From contig NZ_RXFQ01000010.1 of NCBI RefSeq assembly GCF_003951285.1, positions 62,001 to 126,000 of the forward strand: a DNA stretch of 64,000 nucleotides, in the 5' to 3' direction. Source of the stretch: Variovorax beijingensis. Lineage in GTDB: Bacteria; Pseudomonadota; Gammaproteobacteria; Burkholderiales; Burkholderiaceae_C. The notes under the pieces are model-generated. The model worked only from the letters and a program-made list of their open reading frames with translations. It was not told where the DNA came from and ran no database searches. The position numbers and the translations under genes were made by a program. Numbering within the stretch: the first letter of the stretch is position 1; each line of letters starts with the position of its first letter. Of this stretch, positions 45,253 through 53,331 are shown one piece after another.

Positions 45253-45591
45253 ATGTCCCCCACCACTCTCGACCGACTGCCCGATACCGTCGTCCTGCAA
45301 CCGGGCGAGGCCCTGCGCGCGGCGCTCGACCCCGCCACCTGGCTCGAGATGCAGGAGGGCCGCGCGCTGCTCGTGTCGCCGCCCGCATGGTTCGGCGAAA
45401 CCGTGTTCACCGCGAAGACCATGCTGAACGAGGGCGACGTGCACCGGCTGGAACGCGGCGGCTGGATCGAGCTGTCGGCGCTGGCGCCGGTGCGGCTGCG
45501 CGTGCATGCGCAGCCGCAGCAGGCACCTGCGGCCCGGCCCGCCGAGCCCCGGCCGGTGATGCGGCTGGTGCGGCTGTTGACCGGAAGCTGA
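45253..45591 (+). CDS. small unknown protein divergent from MocR
   Basis: 112 residues from the ATG at 45253. LDRLPDTVVLQPGEALRAALDPATWLEMQEGRALLVSPPAWFGETVF resembles the short beta-rich DUF2917-type pattern also seen in the 57148 gene (a GEAL or GEAM segment and a valine-rich strand), but similarity is weak. It is divergent from the MocR regulator, so it is the obvious candidate target. Function unknown. Confidence 0.7.
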   Translation: MSPTTLDRLPDTVVLQPGEALRAALDPATWLEMQEGRALLVSPPAWFGETVFTAKTMLNEGDVHRLERGGWIELSALAPVRLRVHAQPQQAPAARPAEPRPVMRLVRLLTGS

Positions 45592-45605
45592 GCGGCGGCG
45601 GCTTT

Positions 45606-46991
45606 CTAGCGCTGGCTCGCGGCGTGGCGCAACGCCTCGAGAAAGCTGCGCCGCCACCAGTGGATGTCCTGCTCGCGGATGCGCGACAGCAGCTTCTGGT
45701 GCCGCTCGCGCCGCTCCTCGAGCGGCATCTGCAGCGCCTGCTGCACCGTTTCGGCCGTGCCGTGCGTGTCGTAAGGGTTCACCAGCAGCGCTTCCTTCAG
45801 CTGCTCGGCCGCGCCGGCGAAGCGCGACAGCACCAGCACGCCAGGGTCGGCCGGGTCCTGCGCCGCGATGTATTCCTTGGCGACCAGGTTCATGCCGTCG
45901 CGCAGCGGCGTCACCAGCCCGACCGCGGCCGCGCGGCACAGCCCCGGCACGCGCTTGCGCGCCACCATGCGGTGGATGTAGCGCACCGGCATCCAGTCGA
46001 GTTCGCCGTAGTCGCCGTTGATGGCGCCGCACAGCGATTCGAGCTCGCGCCGGATGTCGCCATAGGCATCGACCGTCTCGCGCGTGGGCGAGGCGATCTG
46101 GATCAGCGTCGCGCTGCGGCGGTTCTCGGGGTAGTTGGCGAGCAGCTCGCGAAAGGCGCGCACGCGCTGGGGGATGCCCTTGGAGTAGTCGAGCCGGTCG
46201 ATGCCCAGCAGCAGCCGGCGCTGCGAATATTCGCGCTTCATGGTCTCGAACATGTCGCGCGACTCCTTCGCATGCGTGAGCGCCGCGAATTCGTCGACGT
46301 CGATGCCGATCGGGAAGGCGCTGCAGCGCACCGTCTGGCCGTAGGCGCGGTACATCTCGTCGCCCAGGTATTCGCCGTGCGCCTCGTTGCGCACGTAGTG
46401 CTCGAAATGCTGCACGTCCTGCTGCGCCTGGAAGCCGATCAAATCGTAGGCGAACAGCGAGCGCATGAGCCACTCGTGCTGCGGAACGGCCGCAATGATG
46501 ATCTGCGGCGGCAGCGGAATGTGCAGGAAGAAGCCGATGCGCTGCCTGCAGCCCATGGCGCGCAGTTCGGCCGCGAGCGGCATCAGGTGGTAGTCGTGGA
46601 TCCAGATGATGTCGTCGTCCTTCAGCATCGGCTTGAGCTTGCGCGCGAACAGCTGGTTCACGCGCCGGTAGCCGCCGATGAAGCCGGCGTCGAAGTGGGC
46701 GAGGTCGAGGCGGTTGTGGAACACCGGCCACAGCACGTCGTTGCTGTAGCCCAGGTAGTAGCTGTCGTGGTCCTCGCGGCTCAGGTCGATGGTGGCCAGG
46801 GTGACCTTGCCGGCCTGCTGCATGTGCAGCTCGCCTTCGCCCGTGGGGCCATTCTCGACGATCTGGCCGCTCCAGCCGAACCACATGCCGCCGCTTTGCT
46901 GCAGGCTTTCGCCGAGCGCCACGGCCAGGCCGCCTGCGGCAGGCTTGCGCGGGTCGGCCACGCGGTTGGAGATGACGACGAGCCGACTCAT
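45606..46991 (-). CDS. otsA: trehalose-6-phosphate synthase
   Basis: 461 residues. GT20 fold with SRLVVISNRVADP, the glucosyl site NRLDLAHFDAGFIGGYRRVN, IIWIHDYHLMPLA and GIDRLDYSKGIPQRV, and the UDP-binding LRDGMNLVAKEYIA. It couples UDP-glucose and glucose-6-phosphate to trehalose-6-phosphate, which OtsB dephosphorylates. The ATG at 46991 has a GGGG site inside a mini-ORF whose TGA overlaps it. It is the last gene of the otsB-GH15-otsA operon. Trehalose is a compatible solute, used in osmotic and desiccation stress. Confidence 0.95.
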   Translation of the reverse strand: MSRLVVISNRVADPRKPAAGGLAVALGESLQQSGGMWFGWSGQIVENGPTGEGELHMQQAGKVTLATIDLSREDHDSYYLGYSNDVLWPVFHNRLDLAHFDAGFIGGYRRVNQLFARKLKPMLKDDDIIWIHDYHLMPLAAELRAMGCRQRIGFFLHIPLPPQIIIAAVPQHEWLMRSLFAYDLIGFQAQQDVQHFEHYVRNEAHGEYLGDEMYRAYGQTVRCSAFPIGIDVDEFAALTHAKESRDMFETMKREYSQRRLLLGIDRLDYSKGIPQRVRAFRELLANYPENRRSATLIQIASPTRETVDAYGDIRRELESLCGAINGDYGELDWMPVRYIHRMVARKRVPGLCRAAAVGLVTPLRDGMNLVAKEYIAAQDPADPGVLVLSRFAGAAEQLKEALLVNPYDTHGTAETVQQALQMPLEERRERHQKLLSRIREQDIHWWRRSFLEALRHAASQR

Positions 46992-47017
46992 TGGTGCACC
47001 CCTGGCGCTGCGCTCAT
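46988..47017 (-). promoter_or_regulatory. 9-residue mini-ORF / coupling leader before otsA (copy B)
   Basis: ATG at 47017 overlaps the GH15 stop as ATGA and opens a frame encoding MSAAPGVHQ, whose TGA overlaps the otsA ATG, again as ATGA. Translation can thus pass GH15, mini-ORF, otsA without a gap. The first 25 nt match the leader before pilS at 23 of 25 positions. The AGGGGTG within it can serve as the otsA ribosome site. Confidence 0.65.
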
Positions 47018-48936
47018 ATGCACGAATCCCACGGCGCCGACAGCCGTACGGCGGCATTGATGATGCCCACCATGGAGTACGTCTGAGGAAAGTTGCCCCA
47101 CATCTCGCCCGTGACCGGGTGCGTGTCTTCCGAGAGCAGGCCGAGCGGGTTGCGCGCCGCCAGCATGGTCTCGAAGATCTGGCGCGCCTCGGCCTTGCGG
47201 CCGATCTTGGCGAGCGCGTCGATGCGCCAGAAGGTGCAGATGTTGAAGGCGGTCTCGGGCTTGCCGAAGTCGTCGGCCGCCTCGTAGCGGCGCATGTAGG
47301 GACCGTCGCAGAGCGTCTTTTCCATGGCGTCCACGGTGGAGATGAAGCGCGGGTCGCGCGCGTCGATCAGGCCGACCTCCACCATCAGCAGGATGCTGGC
47401 GTCAAGCTCATGGCCGCCGAAGCTTTCGGCAAAGGCCTGGCGCTCCTCGCACCACGACTTGGCGAGGATCTCTTCTTTCATGCGCGCGGCGTGGCCGTGC
47501 CAGTAGGCGGCGCGTTCGGGCAGCGCCAGCGCGCGCGCGATCTTGGCGAGCCGGTCGCAGGCGGCCCAGCTCATGAGCGCGGAGCTGGTGTGCACGCGGG
47601 CGCGGGTGCGCAGCTCCCACATGCCGGCATCGGGCGTGCCGTAGACGCGGATCGCCTGCTCCCCCACGGCCTCGAGGTGCGGAAACTCGGCCGCGCCCGC
47701 GCGGCTCAGCAGCCGGTGGTCATGGAAGGCCTGCGCCGCGCCGAGCACGATGTTGCCGTAGACGTCGTGCTGGAAGTGCTCCTGCGCCTGGTTGCCCACG
47801 CGCACCGGTCCCATGCCGCGGTAGCCCGCGAGGTTCTCGACCATCGACTCGGGCAGCTCGCGCTCCAGCCCGATGCCGTACAGCGGCTGGATGTGCTCGC
47901 CGTGCGAGCCGATCACCACGTTGCCGAGCCAGCGCAGGTAGTCTTCCATGGTGCCCACCTCGCTCAGCGAGTTGAGCGCGCGCACCACGAAGAAGGCATC
48001 GCGCAGCCAGCAGTAGCGGTAGTCCCAGTTGCGCTGGCTGCCCGGCGCTTCGGGAATGCTGGTGGTCATGGCGGCGACGATGGCGCCGGTGTCCTCGTAG
48101 AGCGAGAGCTTGAGCGTGATGGCCGCGCGGATCACCGCGTCCTGGTATTCGAACGGGATCGCGAGCCTCTTGCTCCAGGTGCGCCAGTAGGCGATGGTTT
48201 CCTGCTCGAAGCTGCGCGCGGTGTCGGCAATGCCGTCGAGCAGGGTTTCGTCGACGCCGAACATGAAGTTGTATTCGCGCGAGAGCACGAAAGGCTGGCG
48301 CGAAAGAATGTGCGAGATCGATGCGTCGGTGTTGAGCCGCAGCGTCACGTCGGGCCCCACGTAGCGGATGTGGTTGCTGCCGCGCGTGACCTCCAGCGGC
48401 CCCGAGGCGCCCCACTGGAAGCGCGGGTCGAGCGCCACCCGCACGCGCGGCGCGCCGGCAATCGGCCGCACGCGGCGCACCATCATCAGCGGGCGGAAGT
48501 AGCGCGAGCGGCTGTAGAAGCGCGGCGCGAAGTCGGTGATCTCGATGCCCTGGCCGGCGCTGTCGAACAGCTGCGTGCGCAGCACCGCGGTATTGGGCTC
48601 GTACCACTGCTTGCTGGAGGCGAAATCCTCGATCTCGATGGCCCAGGCGCCGGCCTCCTCGCCCGGGTGCAGCAGCGCATTGAAGACCGGATCGCCGTCG
48701 AAGCGCGGCAGGCAGCACCACACGGCGCGCCCGCGTGCATCGATGAGCGCGCTGTAGGCGCAGTTGCCGATCACGCCCACGTTGAGCGAAGGCTCGGCCG
48801 GCGGCCCGAAGCCACGCGGCGCACCGGAAGCTGCAACGCGCGGGTCGACCGGCGCGTGGTCGGCAGGCCCGGCCGCGCCGGAAATGGAAATGCCCGCGCG
48901 GTCCTCGGGTGCCTGGGGCAGTTGCAGCTCGCTCAT
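47014..48936 (-). CDS. glycoside hydrolase family 15 protein (glucoamylase/trehalase-like)
   Basis: 640 residues. The (alpha/alpha)6-barrel signature is plain in SQRNWDYRYCWLRDAFFVV, and the N-terminal NVGVIGNCAYSALIDARGRAVWCCLPRFDGDPVF domain is that of bacterial GH15 proteins. Biochemically known members hydrolyse starch ends or trehalose. It lies between otsB and otsA with ATGA overlap at its start, and a mini-ORF follows its stop. A hydrolase inside a trehalose synthesis operon may balance the pool or act on another glucoside; substrate not proven. No signal peptide is seen, so it should be cytoplasmic. Confidence 0.9.
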   Translation of the reverse strand: MSELQLPQAPEDRAGISISGAAGPADHAPVDPRVAASGAPRGFGPPAEPSLNVGVIGNCAYSALIDARGRAVWCCLPRFDGDPVFNALLHPGEEAGAWAIEIEDFASSKQWYEPNTAVLRTQLFDSAGQGIEITDFAPRFYSRSRYFRPLMMVRRVRPIAGAPRVRVALDPRFQWGASGPLEVTRGSNHIRYVGPDVTLRLNTDASISHILSRQPFVLSREYNFMFGVDETLLDGIADTARSFEQETIAYWRTWSKRLAIPFEYQDAVIRAAITLKLSLYEDTGAIVAAMTTSIPEAPGSQRNWDYRYCWLRDAFFVVRALNSLSEVGTMEDYLRWLGNVVIGSHGEHIQPLYGIGLERELPESMVENLAGYRGMGPVRVGNQAQEHFQHDVYGNIVLGAAQAFHDHRLLSRAGAAEFPHLEAVGEQAIRVYGTPDAGMWELRTRARVHTSSALMSWAACDRLAKIARALALPERAAYWHGHAARMKEEILAKSWCEERQAFAESFGGHELDASILLMVEVGLIDARDPRFISTVDAMEKTLCDGPYMRRYEAADDFGKPETAFNICTFWRIDALAKIGRKAEARQIFETMLAARNPLGLLSEDTHPVTGEMWGNFPQTYSMVGIINAAVRLSAPWDSCI

Positions 48937-49715
48937 CCATCGCTCCTCGGAGATTCGTCATTCTTGCGGGCCGGCGCAGCCAGCTGGTCACGCAGCTGCA
49001 CCAGCCATTCGAAGACCGCGCGCGGCGATTCGAGCCGGTGCAGCGCCAGGCTCGGGCCCGAGCCGACCTTGATGCCGATGCCGCCGCGCGGCTGCACCAC
49101 CGCGAAGCCGCTCTCGTCGGTGGTGTCGTCGCCGGCAAAGACCGGCAGGCGCCCCGCGAACGGCGCCTCCGTCATGAAGGCCTCGATCGCAATGCCCTTG
49201 TTGACTCCGGTGGGCTTGACCTCGAACACGAACTTGCCGTGCAGCAGCTCGAGCTGCGGCCGGCCTGTGATGGCGCGCGACATGGCGTCGCGGCACACGG
49301 CCTCGAGTTGCGGTGCGAGCCGGTAGTGCAGCGCAATGGCCGCGTGCTTGCGCTCGACCAGCAGGCCTTCATGCACCCGGGCCAGTTCGTTGGCGATGTC
49401 CAGGATGGGCACGAGGTCGGGTGCGTGCTGCTCCTGCATGCGGCCCTGCGAGTCGCGCCGCTGCACGCCGTGCTCGCCGGCGGCAGGCAGGCGCAGCGGC
49501 GCGAGGAAGCGGTCGATGGCATCGATCTGGCGGCCCGACACCACGGCCAGCGCGCCGCCGAGCTGGTCGCGCAGGTCTTCGAGCAGGGCCACCAGGGCGG
49601 AAGGAATCTCGATCGCCTCGGGGGTGGGTGCGAGCGCGACCAGGGTGCCGTCGAAATCGAGAAAGAGGGCTGTATCTCGGCCCAACGGAGGAGGCAACTG
49701 GGAGGACATTGGCAT
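48933..49715 (-). CDS. otsB: trehalose-6-phosphate phosphatase
   Basis: 260 residues. HAD-superfamily motif I ALFLDFDGTLVALAP, motif II AVVSGRQIDAIDRFL and the motif IV region VFAGDDTTDESGFAVV with Gly/Asp metal ligands identify OtsB. It removes phosphate from the OtsA product. It is the first gene of the leftward operon and its TGA overlaps the GH15 ATG. Two Met codons, at 49715 and 49709, could start it; neither has a strong ribosome site. 68 bp separate it from cca. Confidence 0.93.
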   Translation of the reverse strand: MPMSSQLPPPLGRDTALFLDFDGTLVALAPTPEAIEIPSALVALLEDLRDQLGGALAVVSGRQIDAIDRFLAPLRLPAAGEHGVQRRDSQGRMQEQHAPDLVPILDIANELARVHEGLLVERKHAAIALHYRLAPQLEAVCRDAMSRAITGRPQLELLHGKFVFEVKPTGVNKGIAIEAFMTEAPFAGRLPVFAGDDTTDESGFAVVQPRGGIGIKVGSGPSLALHRLESPRAVFEWLVQLRDQLAAPARKNDESPRSDG

Positions 49716-49783
49716 CGGTGAAAACCATAACACGGGCCTGGCATTTCCCGTGTCGGCCAAAGTCGGACGTCTGCGCCGGGGCT

Positions 49784-51043
49784 TCAGCCCAGCGATGCCG
49801 CCACGGCCTCCACGCGCGCGCGGTGGATCGCCTCGCCGATCTGCGGCCCGGCGGCGCCGGATTGCTGCGCCGCGCGTGCCACGGCGTCGGTGGGGACGCC
49901 GGCCGCCGTGGCGAGCACGGCAAGCAGCCGCTCGCGCTGCGGATAGGGCCGCTCCTCGAAGCCGAGCCGGCCGCGCGCATCGCATTCGCAGGCCAGCAGC
50001 ACGTCGGCAAAGCGCGCCGGCTTGCGAAACGCGTCGCAGCGCTCCAGCAGGCGCACCAGCGCCGCGGCCGTGAGTTCGCCGCTGCGATGGATGTTGCCGT
50101 GTTCGCGCGCCACCACCTCGGCGAGCTCGCGGATCTCGACCGGCACGCGCCAGCGGTCGCACACCGCGTGCAGCAGCTCGGCGCTGCGCTTCTCGTGGCC
50201 GATGTGGCGCGGCAGCAGCCCGGGCTCGGTCGTGCCCTTGCCCAGGTCGTGCATCAGGCAGGCGAAGCGCACCGGCAGCGAGGCCTCGAGCCTGGCACTG
50301 GTGTCGATGACCATCATCAGGTGCAGGCCGCTGTCCACTTCGGGGTGGTGGGCCTCGGGCTGCGGCACGCCCCAGAGCCGGTCGACCTCGGGCAGCAGCA
50401 CCGCCAGCGCCCCGCAGGCGCGCAGCACCTCGAACATGCGCGACGGGCGGGTTTCCATCAGCCCGCGCGAGAGCTCCTGCCAGACGCGCTCGGGCACCAG
50501 CGCATCGGCTTCGCCGGCTTCGACCATCTCGCGCATCAGGGCCATGGTTTCGGGCGCGACCGAGAAATCGTCGAAGCGCGCCGCAAAGCGCGCCACCCGC
50601 AGGATGCGCACCGGGTCTTCGCGAAAGGCGTCGGTGACGTGGCGCAGCAGCTTTTGCTCGAGGTCGCGCCGGCCATGGAAGGGGTCGGCGAGCTTGTCGG
50701 CGTCGGGCTCGAAGCGGCCGTCGGCGTCCACGAATTCCGCGGGCAGCGCGATGGCGTTGACCGTGAGGTCGCGCCGTGCCAGGTCCTGCTCGAGGGTGAC
50801 GTCGGGCGAGGCGTGCACGGTGAAGCCGCGGTAGCCGGGAGCGCTCTTGCGCTCGGTGCGGGCCAGCGCGTATTCCTCGCGGGTCTGCGGATGCAGGAAC
50901 ACCGGAAAGTCGCGCCCCACGGGCAGGTAGCCGCGCGCCGCCATTTCTTCCGGCGTGGCGCCCACCACCAGCCAGTCGTGGTCCGACACCGGTCGCCCGA
51001 GCAGCCGGTCGCGCAGCGCACCGCCGACGAGATAGGTTTTCAT
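49784..51043 (-). CDS. cca: multifunctional CCA tRNA nucleotidyltransferase
   Basis: 419 residues. TYLVGGALRDRLLGRPVSDHDWLVVG is the class II polymerase-beta-like head with DxD metal Asps, followed by the RRDLTVNAIAL motif and the ILRVARFAARF neck. A C-terminal HD domain (CLMHDLGKG) gives the phosphatase/phosphodiesterase activity of the proteobacterial long form. It builds or repairs the tRNA 3' CCA end. It is divergent from ompW; two GAACG-type palindromes lie in the gap. Confidence 0.95.
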   Translation of the reverse strand: MKTYLVGGALRDRLLGRPVSDHDWLVVGATPEEMAARGYLPVGRDFPVFLHPQTREEYALARTERKSAPGYRGFTVHASPDVTLEQDLARRDLTVNAIALPAEFVDADGRFEPDADKLADPFHGRRDLEQKLLRHVTDAFREDPVRILRVARFAARFDDFSVAPETMALMREMVEAGEADALVPERVWQELSRGLMETRPSRMFEVLRACGALAVLLPEVDRLWGVPQPEAHHPEVDSGLHLMMVIDTSARLEASLPVRFACLMHDLGKGTTEPGLLPRHIGHEKRSAELLHAVCDRWRVPVEIRELAEVVAREHGNIHRSGELTAAALVRLLERCDAFRKPARFADVLLACECDARGRLGFEERPYPQRERLLAVLATAAGVPTDAVARAAQQSGAAGPQIGEAIHRARVEAVAASLG

Positions 51044-51079
51044 GCGCCCAGTGTAGGGATACTCCAGATGGAAAAAATA

Positions 51080-51122
51080 GAACGGTCGTTCGATGATTTA
51101 TCTGCAGATCGCACGATCGTTC
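51080..51122. promoter_or_regulatory. paired imperfect-palindrome operator between cca and ompW
   Basis: GAACGGTCGTTC (51080-51091, a dyad GAACG-N2-CGTTC) and GCACGATCGTTC (51111-51122) agree at 10 of 12 positions and are 31 bp apart. They look like two TetR-type operator copies on one face of the helix. No TetR gene is in the window. The remaining 51123-51203 stretch holds the ompW leader with AAAGGAG before the ATG. Confidence 0.5.
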
Positions 51123-51203
51123 GCCGATTTGCCAGAAAAGTAGCCGCTGTCGCAGTGGAGGCCGCGTGCTGCAGGTTTTTAAACCAAAAGGAGTAACAAC
51201 GTC

Positions 51204-51929
51204 ATGAAGAAAACAATGCTTGCGCTGACGGCAGCGGGCGCGCTGGCGTCCGGGAGCGCATGGGCGCAGAGCGCTGGCGACTGGGTGGTCGGCGCGGGCT
51301 GGCTTCATCTGGCGCCGCAGGACTCGAGCAAGCCGCTCACGCTGACGGCGCCGGTGCGCAGTGTGATGACGGGGTCTGGCGCGTCGGTCAATGATTCGGA
51401 CACGCTGGGCCTGAGCGTCGTCTATTTCATCGACAGCCACTGGGCCGTCGAAGGGGTGCTCGGCATTCCGCCGAAGTTCAAGCTCGACGGCACCGGCACG
51501 CTGGGCCGCGTGGGCGAACTGGGCGAGGCGCGCCAATGGAGCCCCACCATCCTCGGCAAGTATTACTTCAACGAGGGCCGCGCCGACTTTCGACCGTTCG
51601 TGGGCCTGGGCGCGACCTACGTCTGGTACAGCGACATCGAGCTGACGCCGGGGCTGCAGGGCGCGCTGGGCAGCCAGCTGCGCCAGCGGCCGTTCTCCAC
51701 CTCGACCACCGCCAAGCTCGACAGCTCGTTCGCGCCCGTGCTCAATGCCGGCGTGGCCTACCAGATCGACAAGCACTGGGGCGTGTCGCTCTCGGTCTCC
51801 TACATTCCGCTGAAGACCAAGGCCAAGCTCACGACCACGACGCTCACCGGGCTGCCGATCGCCACCAGCGAGGCCAGGCTCAAGCTGAACCCGATCGTGA
51901 CCTACCTCTCGGCGACCTACCGCTTCTGA
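51204..51929 (+). CDS. ompW: OmpW-family outer-membrane protein
   Basis: 241 residues. Signal peptide MKKTMLALTAAGALASGSAWA, then an eight-stranded barrel pattern (GDWVVGAGWLHLAPQDSS, DSHWAVEGVLGIPPKF, FRPFVGLGATYVWYSDIEL, KHWGVSLSVSYIPLKTKAKL) and a final aromatic YRF typical of outer-membrane sorting. OmpW barrels pass small hydrophobic molecules. A strong AAAGGAG lies 12 nt before the ATG. It converges on the GST gene. Confidence 0.92.
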   Translation: MKKTMLALTAAGALASGSAWAQSAGDWVVGAGWLHLAPQDSSKPLTLTAPVRSVMTGSGASVNDSDTLGLSVVYFIDSHWAVEGVLGIPPKFKLDGTGTLGRVGELGEARQWSPTILGKYYFNEGRADFRPFVGLGATYVWYSDIELTPGLQGALGSQLRQRPFSTSTTAKLDSSFAPVLNAGVAYQIDKHWGVSLSVSYIPLKTKAKLTTTTLTGLPIATSEARLKLNPIVTYLSATYRF

Positions 51930-51950
51930 GGCGGCTGGATTCGAGGAGCC

Positions 51951-52634
51951 TCAGCGCGCCGTGCGGTAGGGCTCGTCGAACGCCACGAAGTCCTTCTCGG
52001 CCAGGGCATCGTCGACCCATGCCTTGACGCCCGGCAGTGCCTGCACGCGCTCGATGTAGGCGCTGATGGCCGGCGGTACCGGCAGGCCATAGGTCTTGAT
52101 GCGCGTGCCCACCGGTGCGAAGTAGCTGTCGGCAATGCTGAAGCCGCCGAACAGCAGGGGGCCGCCGTGGGCATCGAGCAGGCCGCTCCACATCTGCACG
52201 ACGCGGTCGAGGTCGGCCTGCAGGCCGGGGTTGTCCTTCAGCAGCCGTGCGCCGACATCGGCGAGCGACGCCTCGATGTTCATGGGGCAGAGGCTGCGCA
52301 GGCTGCCCAAGCCCGAATGCATTTCGGCGCAGATGCTGCGCGCGCGGGCCCGGTCGGCCGCGGCGCGGGGCCAGAGCTGCTTCTCGGGAAAGGTCTCGGC
52401 CAGGTATTCGGCAATGGCGAGCGTGTCCCACACCACGAGGTCGCCGTCGGCCAGCACCGGCACCTTGGCCACCGGGTTGAGCGCGCCGATGGTCTTCTTG
52501 AACTGCGAGTCGGCCTCGAAGGAATCGAAGCGGACCTTCACCTCCTCGAACGGGATGCCGGCCTGCTTCATGAGGATCCAGGGCCGCATGGACCAGGACG
52601 AGTAGTTCTTGTTGCCGATGTAGAGCTTGCGCAT
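51951..52634 (-). CDS. glutathione S-transferase family protein
   Basis: 227 residues. The thioredoxin-like N-terminal domain starts KLYIGNKNYSSWSMRPWILMKQAG; the Ser of SSWS is the likely catalytic residue. ALNPVAKVPVLADGDLVVWDTLAIAEYLAETFP is the glutathione-binding segment, and an all-helical C-terminal domain follows. The physiological substrate is unknown. It is separated from the MgtC-type gene by 123 bp in which I see no further gene. Confidence 0.92.
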   Translation of the reverse strand: MRKLYIGNKNYSSWSMRPWILMKQAGIPFEEVKVRFDSFEADSQFKKTIGALNPVAKVPVLADGDLVVWDTLAIAEYLAETFPEKQLWPRAAADRARARSICAEMHSGLGSLRSLCPMNIEASLADVGARLLKDNPGLQADLDRVVQMWSGLLDAHGGPLLFGGFSIADSYFAPVGTRIKTYGLPVPPAISAYIERVQALPGVKAWVDDALAEKDFVAFDEPYRTAR

Positions 52635-52757
52635 GGTGCGATCCTGCGGTTGGGATGAGAGAGAAAAAAGCCTTCGATGCTAGCGGGCCCGTGCCGGCGA
52701 ATTGATGCCGAAATGCGGCTGGATTGATGCGCTGCGGCGCGGCTTGTTTCTTCTTCT

Positions 52758-53330
52758 TCAGCGCGGCGGCGGCTGGTCGTCTTCAGGCGAGGCGATCACG
52801 CGCGGCGCTGCGCCGGCCTTGTCTTCCTCGATGTGCGGCGGCCCGACCATGCGTTCGACCATGCCGACCAGGCGCGGCACCAGCGCGAGCACGGCCAGCG
52901 CCAGCAGTGCGCTCAGTACCGCAGTCACTTCGCGTCCGAGCCCGCAGGCCATGCCGATCGCGGCGGTCATCCACAGCCCGGCGGCGGTGGTGAGGCCTTG
53001 CACCTGGTGCTCGTCCTTGCCCTGCTTGAGGATGGTGCCGGCGCAGAGAAAGCCCACGCCCGCCACCAGGCCCTGGATCACCCGGCTCATGTCGGCGGGC
53101 TCGATGCCGGTCTGCTGCGGAATCAGCACGAACAGCGCCGAGCCGATGGCCACCAGCATGTGGGTGCGCACGCCGGCCGCCTTGCCCTGCTGCTCGCGCT
53201 CGAAGCCGAGCATGAACCCGATGACCGCCGCAAGCATCAGCCGAACGACGATGCGCGTGAACTGCGTGATGTCGCCCACGTCCGAGAATTCGGCCGCTAC
53301 GGTGTCGAGCACCTGGCCGCCCCAGCTCAT
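52758..53330 (-). CDS. MgtC/SapB-family membrane protein
   Basis: 190 residues, about five helices. VRLMLAAVIGFMLGFEREQQGKAAGVRTHMLVAIGSALFVLI and RVIQGLVAGVGFLCAGTILKQG are the conserved MgtC/SapB core. Short family members without the C-terminal ACT-like domain, as here, are of uncertain function (magnesium or cell-envelope adaptation). Its ATG is one base after the slt stop (TGACATG), so the two genes are coupled. Confidence 0.88.
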   Translation of the reverse strand: MSWGGQVLDTVAAEFSDVGDITQFTRIVVRLMLAAVIGFMLGFEREQQGKAAGVRTHMLVAIGSALFVLIPQQTGIEPADMSRVIQGLVAGVGFLCAGTILKQGKDEHQVQGLTTAAGLWMTAAIGMACGLGREVTAVLSALLALAVLALVPRLVGMVERMVGPPHIEEDKAGAAPRVIASPEDDQPPPR

Positions 53331-53331
53331 G

